Both the position numbers and the translations under genes were made by a program. DNA of 63,940 bases, from assembly GCF_003429565.1 (NCBI RefSeq), contig NZ_QUAK01000008.1, forward strand, positions 795-64,734. Direction: 5' to 3'. Position 1 is the first letter of the stretch. Every line of letters begins with the position of its first letter. Shown piece after piece: positions 60,427 through 63,940 of the stretch. The notes beneath the pieces were generated by a model. The model made no database searches. It had not been told where the DNA came from and saw nothing but the letters and a program-made list of their open reading frames with translations. The DNA is from Streptomyces triticagri (lineage in GTDB: Bacteria > Actinomycetota > Actinomycetes > Streptomycetales > Streptomycetaceae).

Positions 60427-61604
60427 CAGCCCTGCGCGGCAGCAATACCGAGCGCCACCAGGAGGGTCACCACGACGAAGACCACCAGCCGCTGCCGCAG
60501 CAGCCGCGGATTGGCCGGCACCCGCCGTCCGGTCCCGGTGGTACGGGAGGCGGGGCGGCCGGCTCCACTGCGCGGCGCGGGACGGCGGCCCGGACGGGTC
60601 GTGTTCCGCTGCGCCGGCGGACGCTGCCCCACGCGCGCCCCCGAGGCTCGCTGCGCGCCGGTCGTACCGCTGCCCGATGCGCGCCGATGGGCCTGCGATT
60701 CGGTGCGCTCCTCGGCGGACCTGCCCACCGAAGGGCGGTCGCTCTCCCGCCGCGGTGCGGGAGCCCGGGTGTCGGTCAGGCCGTGCGCCTCGCGAGCGGC
60801 GATCTCCTTCAGCCGCAGGGACAGTTGAAGCGTGCTGGGCCGTTCCTCGGGGTCCTTGGCCAGACACGCGCTCAGCAGCGGCGCCAGAGCGTCCGGCACC
60901 CCCCGCAGCTGTGCGGTCTCGTGCACCACCCGGTAGAGCATGACCTCCGAACTGCCGTGCCCGAAGGGCGAGTCACCCATGGCCGCGTACGCCAGCGTCG
61001 CGCCCAGCGAGAACACATCGGTGGCCGGTGTGACGGCCGCACCGCGCACCTGCTCGGGCGCCAGAAACCCGGGAGAGCCGACCGCCGTGCCCACATGCGT
61101 CAGAGTCGAGGCGCCGGTCGCCCAGGCGATACCGAAGTCGATGATCCTCGGCCCCTTGGGGGACAGCAGGATGTTGGACGGCTTCAGGTCCCGGTGCACC
61201 ACTCCGGCCTCGTGCACCGCGACCAGGCCCTCCGACAGCGCCGAGCCGACCGCGGCGACCTCGGCCGCGGACAGCGGGCCTTCCTCGGCGACCTTGTCGT
61301 GCAGCGAGGGGCCGGGGACGTACTGCGTGGCGAACCAGGGGCGTTCGGCCTCCAGATCCGCGGCGACCAGGCGCGCGGTACAGCCGCCCCGGATCCGCCG
61401 GGCCGCCGACACCTCACGGGCGAACCGGGAGCGGAACTCCTGATCCTCCGCCAGATCGGGCCGGATCACCTTGAGAGCGACCCGCTGCCCCCGGCGGTCG
61501 GAGCCCAGATACACGACGCCCATGCCGCCCGCACCGAGCCTGCGGTGCAGCCTGAACGAGCCGACGACACGCGGATCCTCGCGCCGGAGCCGCATCATCG
61601 CCAT
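60243..61604 (-). CDS. Membrane-anchored Ser/Thr protein kinase
   Basis: 453 aa from the ATG at 61604. Residues 15-275 are an intact Hanks-type kinase: glycine loop RLGAGGMGVVYLGSD, VALKVIRPDL, catalytic loop VVHRDLKPSNILLS, DFGIAWATG, and SPGFLAPEQVRG. A 110-residue Arg/Pro/Ser-rich juxtamembrane segment and one transmembrane helix (RLVVFVVVTLLVALGIAAAQ) follow. The outside tail is short (about 60 aa) without PASTA or other sensor domains. The tail is encoded antisense to the end of the MOSC gene. It is expected to respond to membrane or cell-wall state. Confidence 0.93.
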   Translation of the reverse strand: MAMMRLRREDPRVVGSFRLHRRLGAGGMGVVYLGSDRRGQRVALKVIRPDLAEDQEFRSRFAREVSAARRIRGGCTARLVAADLEAERPWFATQYVPGPSLHDKVAEEGPLSAAEVAAVGSALSEGLVAVHEAGVVHRDLKPSNILLSPKGPRIIDFGIAWATGASTLTHVGTAVGSPGFLAPEQVRGAAVTPATDVFSLGATLAYAAMGDSPFGHGSSEVMLYRVVHETAQLRGVPDALAPLLSACLAKDPEERPSTLQLSLRLKEIAAREAHGLTDTRAPAPRRESDRPSVGRSAEERTESQAHRRASGSGTTGAQRASGARVGQRPPAQRNTTRPGRRPAPRSGAGRPASRTTGTGRRVPANPRLLRQRLVVFVVVTLLVALGIAAAQGCQGPAQGFGGAGSPRSAEVGGAVAAVKSQAVTAGSSPTATRPGRSTEKLALKTTPPPAERR

Positions 61605-61736
61605 GCTGAATCCCTGTCGCCCTTGGTGCCCGGTTGTCCTTGCCGCCCTGACCGAATGACGAGCCACAGCTTACGTTTCCCCGGCCGGGAGCGTGCAGAG
61701 GCCGCGCCTTCGGCGACCGATTCACCGACCGATCGA

Positions 61737-61759
61737 TTGTCAGTGCCCGGTGGGAGAAT
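61737..61759 (+). promoter_or_regulatory. Degenerate RecA-NDp-like promoter
   Basis: TTGTCAGTG (61737-61745), 8 bp, GAGAAT (61754-61759); the first base of the hexamer departs from TANNNT. The ATG at 61766 is at the expected start of transcription. Confidence 0.4.
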
Positions 61760-61765
61760 TGACCC

Positions 61766-61852
61766 ATGGTCAGAAGAACCGGCGGGCAGGCCGGTCGTCG
61801 ACCGCGACCGGAGCCCCAACACTCCGTCGCAGAAGGGGGATTGACTCCATGA
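61766..61852 (+). CDS. 28-codon leaderless ORF coupled to the next gene
   Basis: Begins ATG GTC AGA AGA; two consecutive AGA arginine codons are exceptional in Streptomyces. It encodes MVRRTGGQAGRRPRPEPQ followed by ten more residues and ends with a TGA overlapping the ATG (61849) of the next gene (ATGA). The ATG lies where transcription from the promoter at 61737 should begin. It may be a short regulatory ORF whose translation controls the downstream gene; no family. Confidence 0.4.
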   Translation: MVRRTGGQAGRRPRPEPQHSVAEGGLTP

Positions 61853-62118
61853 AAGGTGACCGGGTGGAGATCGTCGTGGACGCGGGCGACACGACACGGA
61901 CGTACGAGGTGGTGGCCGGCCGGGCGGGCCGCCGGGTGGAGACCGCAGTGCGCCGCGGCGTGGTCGAAGTGAGCGAAGTCACCCGCAGTGGATCGGTCGT
62001 ACGCACAGCGCGATTCATGGCGAACAGGGTCCTGGCCCTGGTCGAACAACCGATACCGAGGGAGGACCCGGCGGAGGCGGCAGCGCGCCGACCCCTGGGG
62101 GAAGTCCCCGAGTCCTAG
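61849..62118 (+). CDS. Conserved-looking small protein, 89 aa
   Basis: 89 aa from the ATG at 61849, with GAAGGGGGA about eight bases upstream. Predicted to be a small beta-sheet protein (GDRVEIVVDAGDTTRTYEVV, VETAVRRGVVEVSEVTRSGS, VVRTARFMANRVLALVEQP), with a Pro/Ala-rich end. No family recognised. Divergent from the kinase gene 244 bp away, so it may be functionally linked to it. Its start overlaps the small leaderless ORF in front. Confidence 0.75.
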   Translation: MKGDRVEIVVDAGDTTRTYEVVAGRAGRRVETAVRRGVVEVSEVTRSGSVVRTARFMANRVLALVEQPIPREDPAEAAARRPLGEVPES

Positions 62119-62304
62119 GTCCACGTCTCCACCCAGGGGAGTACATGACGGTGTGAGGGGTCATCCCGCAGGAGGCCCGGCATTAGGTACGAGGGCATGA
62201 CGCCCGAAGGGCCCCGTCCGCCTAGATTTGTTGTCAAGCGGCGGGTGCAGCACTCGTCCCCCGAGGTCAGACACCCGCCGCTGCCAGACGACAGGAGAGG
62301 AACC

Positions 62305-62511
62305 ATGGCCGACACCGCGACGCGGACCATGATCCGCACACGGGGACGCAAGGTGCAGGCGGCATTCGGAAGCCGCCAGTCCGGCACGCGTCACCCGCTG
62401 GTGGCCACGGCCATGGTGCTTCCCCTGGCGGCCCTGCTCGTGGTCGTCTTCGGCGGCTGGGAAGCAGTGGTCACACAAGCGTCGTCCGTGGGCGTGATGC
62501 TGGGGCGCTGA
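62305..62511 (+). CDS. Small single-pass membrane protein
   Basis: 68 aa from the ATG at 62305 with AGGAGAGG upstream. A basic 30-residue start (MIRTRGRKVQAAFGSRQSGT) precedes one transmembrane helix (MVLPLAALLVVVFGGWEAV) and a short tail. No family. Possible -10 TAGATT at 62223-62228. The operon is closed by a textbook terminator at 62597. The strong ribosome-binding site argues for a real gene. Confidence 0.65.
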   Translation: MADTATRTMIRTRGRKVQAAFGSRQSGTRHPLVATAMVLPLAALLVVVFGGWEAVVTQASSVGVMLGR

Positions 62512-62596
62512 GCGGCGCCTCAGGCCCGGAAGAGCGGTCCGGGCGGGGACATCCGGCCAGTGAGCCCCGTGGGGACGGGGGTGCGGCGGACGGCAC

Positions 62597-62636
62597 AAAT
62601 GCTCGCGCAGCTGGGGAGCTGCGCGAGCATTTTTGT
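62597..62636 (+). terminator. Canonical intrinsic terminator with U-tract
   Basis: A 16-bp perfect stem (62597-62612 against 62617-62632, core ATGCTCGCGCAGCT) with a GGGG loop, continuing into TTTTTGTG. It is the only terminator in the window with a clear U-tract. Confidence 0.9.
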
Positions 62637-62712
62637 GTGCGCACACTCCCGGGCCGCCGTGCGGCCGGTCCCCGTAGGCTCGACGCGAAGTCCGGCCTAC
62701 GGCGGGGGAGCG

Positions 62713-63675
62713 GTGACCAGTACCTTCCAGCGGAAGTTGACGGCCGTCGTCCGCGACCTGGTGCACCCGGCACGTGACACCTGCGCCTGCACGGTGCGCC
62801 GGGCCGTACTCGCCGACCGTGCCGACGGCACCGTCGTCCGCCACGGACCGGCGGTCGCCAAGGCGCACGCGTCCGACGGCGACCCGTCCCGGCTGGCCGT
62901 ACGCATCGCAGTCGCCGCCCATCCCACGCTCGCCGGGGTGCTGCTTCCCCCACTGCCGGCCTCGCCCGCTCCACTCACCGCGGTCGACGGCCGCCCCGTG
63001 TCCTGCTGGCCCTACGGTTCCCCCGTCGATCCCGAGGCTCCCCACCAGGCCCCCTGGTCCGCCGCCGGCACGCTCCTCGCCCGCCTGCACCGCACCGACC
63101 CCGCCGGTCTCCCGGGCCCGCTGCCGCCGATGCGCGGCCCCGAGAAGGCGGCCGCGTCCCTCGACCGGATGCGCCGCACCGCCACCCGTCCGGCGGCCCG
63201 AGCCGTGGAAGAGGCCTGGCAGACTCTGCCCGCCTGGGCCCGTGCGGCAGCGCCGATGCCGGCCCCGGCCGCCCTCTGCCACGGCGACTGGCATCTCGGC
63301 CAGCTCGTACGGACCACGGACGACGCCCACGGCTGGCTGCTCATCGACGTCGACGACCTGGGCCTCGGCGTACCGGCTTGGGACCTCGCGCGCCCCGCCG
63401 CCTGGTACGCCTCGGACCTGCTGCCCGCGGAGGACTTCGCCCGCTTCCTGGACGCTTATCGAGCGGCCCGCGGCCCTGCCGTGCCACCGGCCGGCGACCC
63501 CTGGCCGGCACTCGACGTACCCGCACGCGCCCTCACGGTCCAGACCGCTGCCACGGCCGTCGCCAAGGCGGCCGCCGCGGGCCGTGCGCTGGATGAGGTG
63601 GAGCAGGCGATGGTCGACTCGTGTGTCCGAATGGCCGCTCTCCCACCGGAGTTGGACACCGCATTTCCCAAGTAG
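62713..63675 (+). CDS. Aminoglycoside-phosphotransferase-like (APH) kinase
   Basis: 320 aa from a GTG at 62713 with GGGGGAG upstream. The kinase-like fold of the APH/ChoK superfamily is seen in ALCHGDWHLGQLV (catalytic Asp; Gln in place of the usual Asn) and LLIDVDDLGLGVPAWDLARP (metal-binding Asp). The N-terminal lobe is poorly conserved, with no clear glycine loop, and residues 75-110 are Pro-rich. Substrate could be an antibiotic, an amino sugar or another small alcohol; none can be assigned. It follows the terminator and stands alone, with the zinc-ribbon gene 69 bp downstream. Confidence 0.88.
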   Translation: MTSTFQRKLTAVVRDLVHPARDTCACTVRRAVLADRADGTVVRHGPAVAKAHASDGDPSRLAVRIAVAAHPTLAGVLLPPLPASPAPLTAVDGRPVSCWPYGSPVDPEAPHQAPWSAAGTLLARLHRTDPAGLPGPLPPMRGPEKAAASLDRMRRTATRPAARAVEEAWQTLPAWARAAAPMPAPAALCHGDWHLGQLVRTTDDAHGWLLIDVDDLGLGVPAWDLARPAAWYASDLLPAEDFARFLDAYRAARGPAVPPAGDPWPALDVPARALTVQTAATAVAKAAAAGRALDEVEQAMVDSCVRMAALPPELDTAFPK

Positions 63676-63744
63676 GGTTCCGGAGAAGGAAGCCGGACTC
63701 CGTACCGGTGAAGCTGTTCCGAGCGGCGAGGAGTTGAGCCCGAA

Positions 63745-63940
63745 ATGCAGTGTCCGAAGTGCCGAGCACCGATGCAGACGTACAACCGCAACGGCGTCCA
63801 GATCGAGCAGTGCAGCGGCTGCCGGGGGATATTCCTGGACTACGGCGAACTCGAGGCGCTCACCCGGCTCGAATCGCAGTGGGCCCAGCAGGCTCCACCA
63901 CCCGCCCCTCCCGCCCCGGCGGCCCCCGGCCACCAGGCCG
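63745..63940 (+). CDS. TFIIB-type zinc-ribbon protein, 3' end missing
   Basis: The ATG at 63745 follows GAGGAG eleven bases upstream. The first 45 residues are a zf-TFIIB ribbon: MQCPKCRAPMQTY, then QIEQCSGCRGIFLDYGEL, with both CxxC pairs. The frame runs off the window in a Pro/Ala-rich linker. Such proteins are widespread, short and of unknown function. The total length is not known here. Confidence 0.85.
   Translation, partial: MQCPKCRAPMQTYNRNGVQIEQCSGCRGIFLDYGELEALTRLESQWAQQAPPPAPPAPAAPGHQA

Overview
The window is high-GC, densely coded actinobacterial DNA and almost certainly a Streptomyces chromosome. Codon third positions are overwhelmingly G or C, and GTG and TTG starts are frequent. 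The order of the arginine genes (argCJBDR, argH), glpQ1-type phosphodiesterase, metNIQ and cobalamin genes matches, from memory, a conserved core segment of Streptomyces chromosomes. I see no tRNA, rRNA, CRISPR array, insertion sequence or prophage.

Layout. (1) 1-10,000: a WYL regulator cut by the window edge, then a LacI-type regulator divergent from a carbohydrate operon. The operon encodes a solute-binding lipoprotein, two CUT1 permeases, a clan GH-A glycosidase and a GH38 alpha-mannosidase. It has no ATPase gene and probably borrows a shared one. (2) 10,300-30,700: a mixed accessory stretch rich in regulator/target pairs. It includes a TPR-type HTH regulator, Nudix hydrolase, 3-hydroxyacyl-CoA dehydrogenase, Tat-exported GHL10 glycosidase, MocR/EamA pair, CGNR/MFS pair, two TetR regulators with clear operators, MOSC, RidA and two VOC paralogues. 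It also holds a lone von Willebrand A protein behind a match to the DNA-damage (RecA-NDp/PafBC) promoter motif, and a loosely packed patch (27.4-30.7 kb) with two RibD-like reductases. (3) 30,700-37,300: arginine biosynthesis, argCJBDR as a coupled operon plus argH on its own promoter, both promoters overlapped by ARG-box-like sequence. (4) 37,300-44,900: DUF1905 protein, TetR/MFS efflux pair, PlsC-like acyltransferase, a secreted glycerophosphodiesterase with a candidate PHO box, a divergent sigma-like protein, GNAT, membrane proteins and a HAD phosphatase. (5) 44,900-48,060: metNIQ methionine importer preceded by a 28-codon Cys/Met-containing leader peptide and closed by a strong hairpin. 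(6) 48,100-58,600: cobalamin genes cobL, a very large BluB-CobT fusion with a 1,548-residue low-complexity N-terminus, and a CysG-like siroheme/precorrin-2 enzyme. (7) 58,600-63,940: SpoU methyltransferase, MOSC protein, membrane Ser/Thr kinase, small conserved proteins, phosphotransferase and a zinc-ribbon protein running off the edge.

The most notable signals are: the giant BluB-CobT protein; twin hairpins sharing an identical apical sequence behind it; the metNIQ leader peptide built from rare TGT and CGA codons; three RecA-NDp-like promoter sequences, two of which place the start codon at the expected transcription start; translationally coupled small ORFs (argC-argJ and at 61.8 kb); a 184-bp convergent coding overlap between the kinase and a MOSC gene; and a histidine-phosphatase-fold protein that has lost both catalytic histidines. 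All functional calls rest on motif reading by eye; no database search was run.
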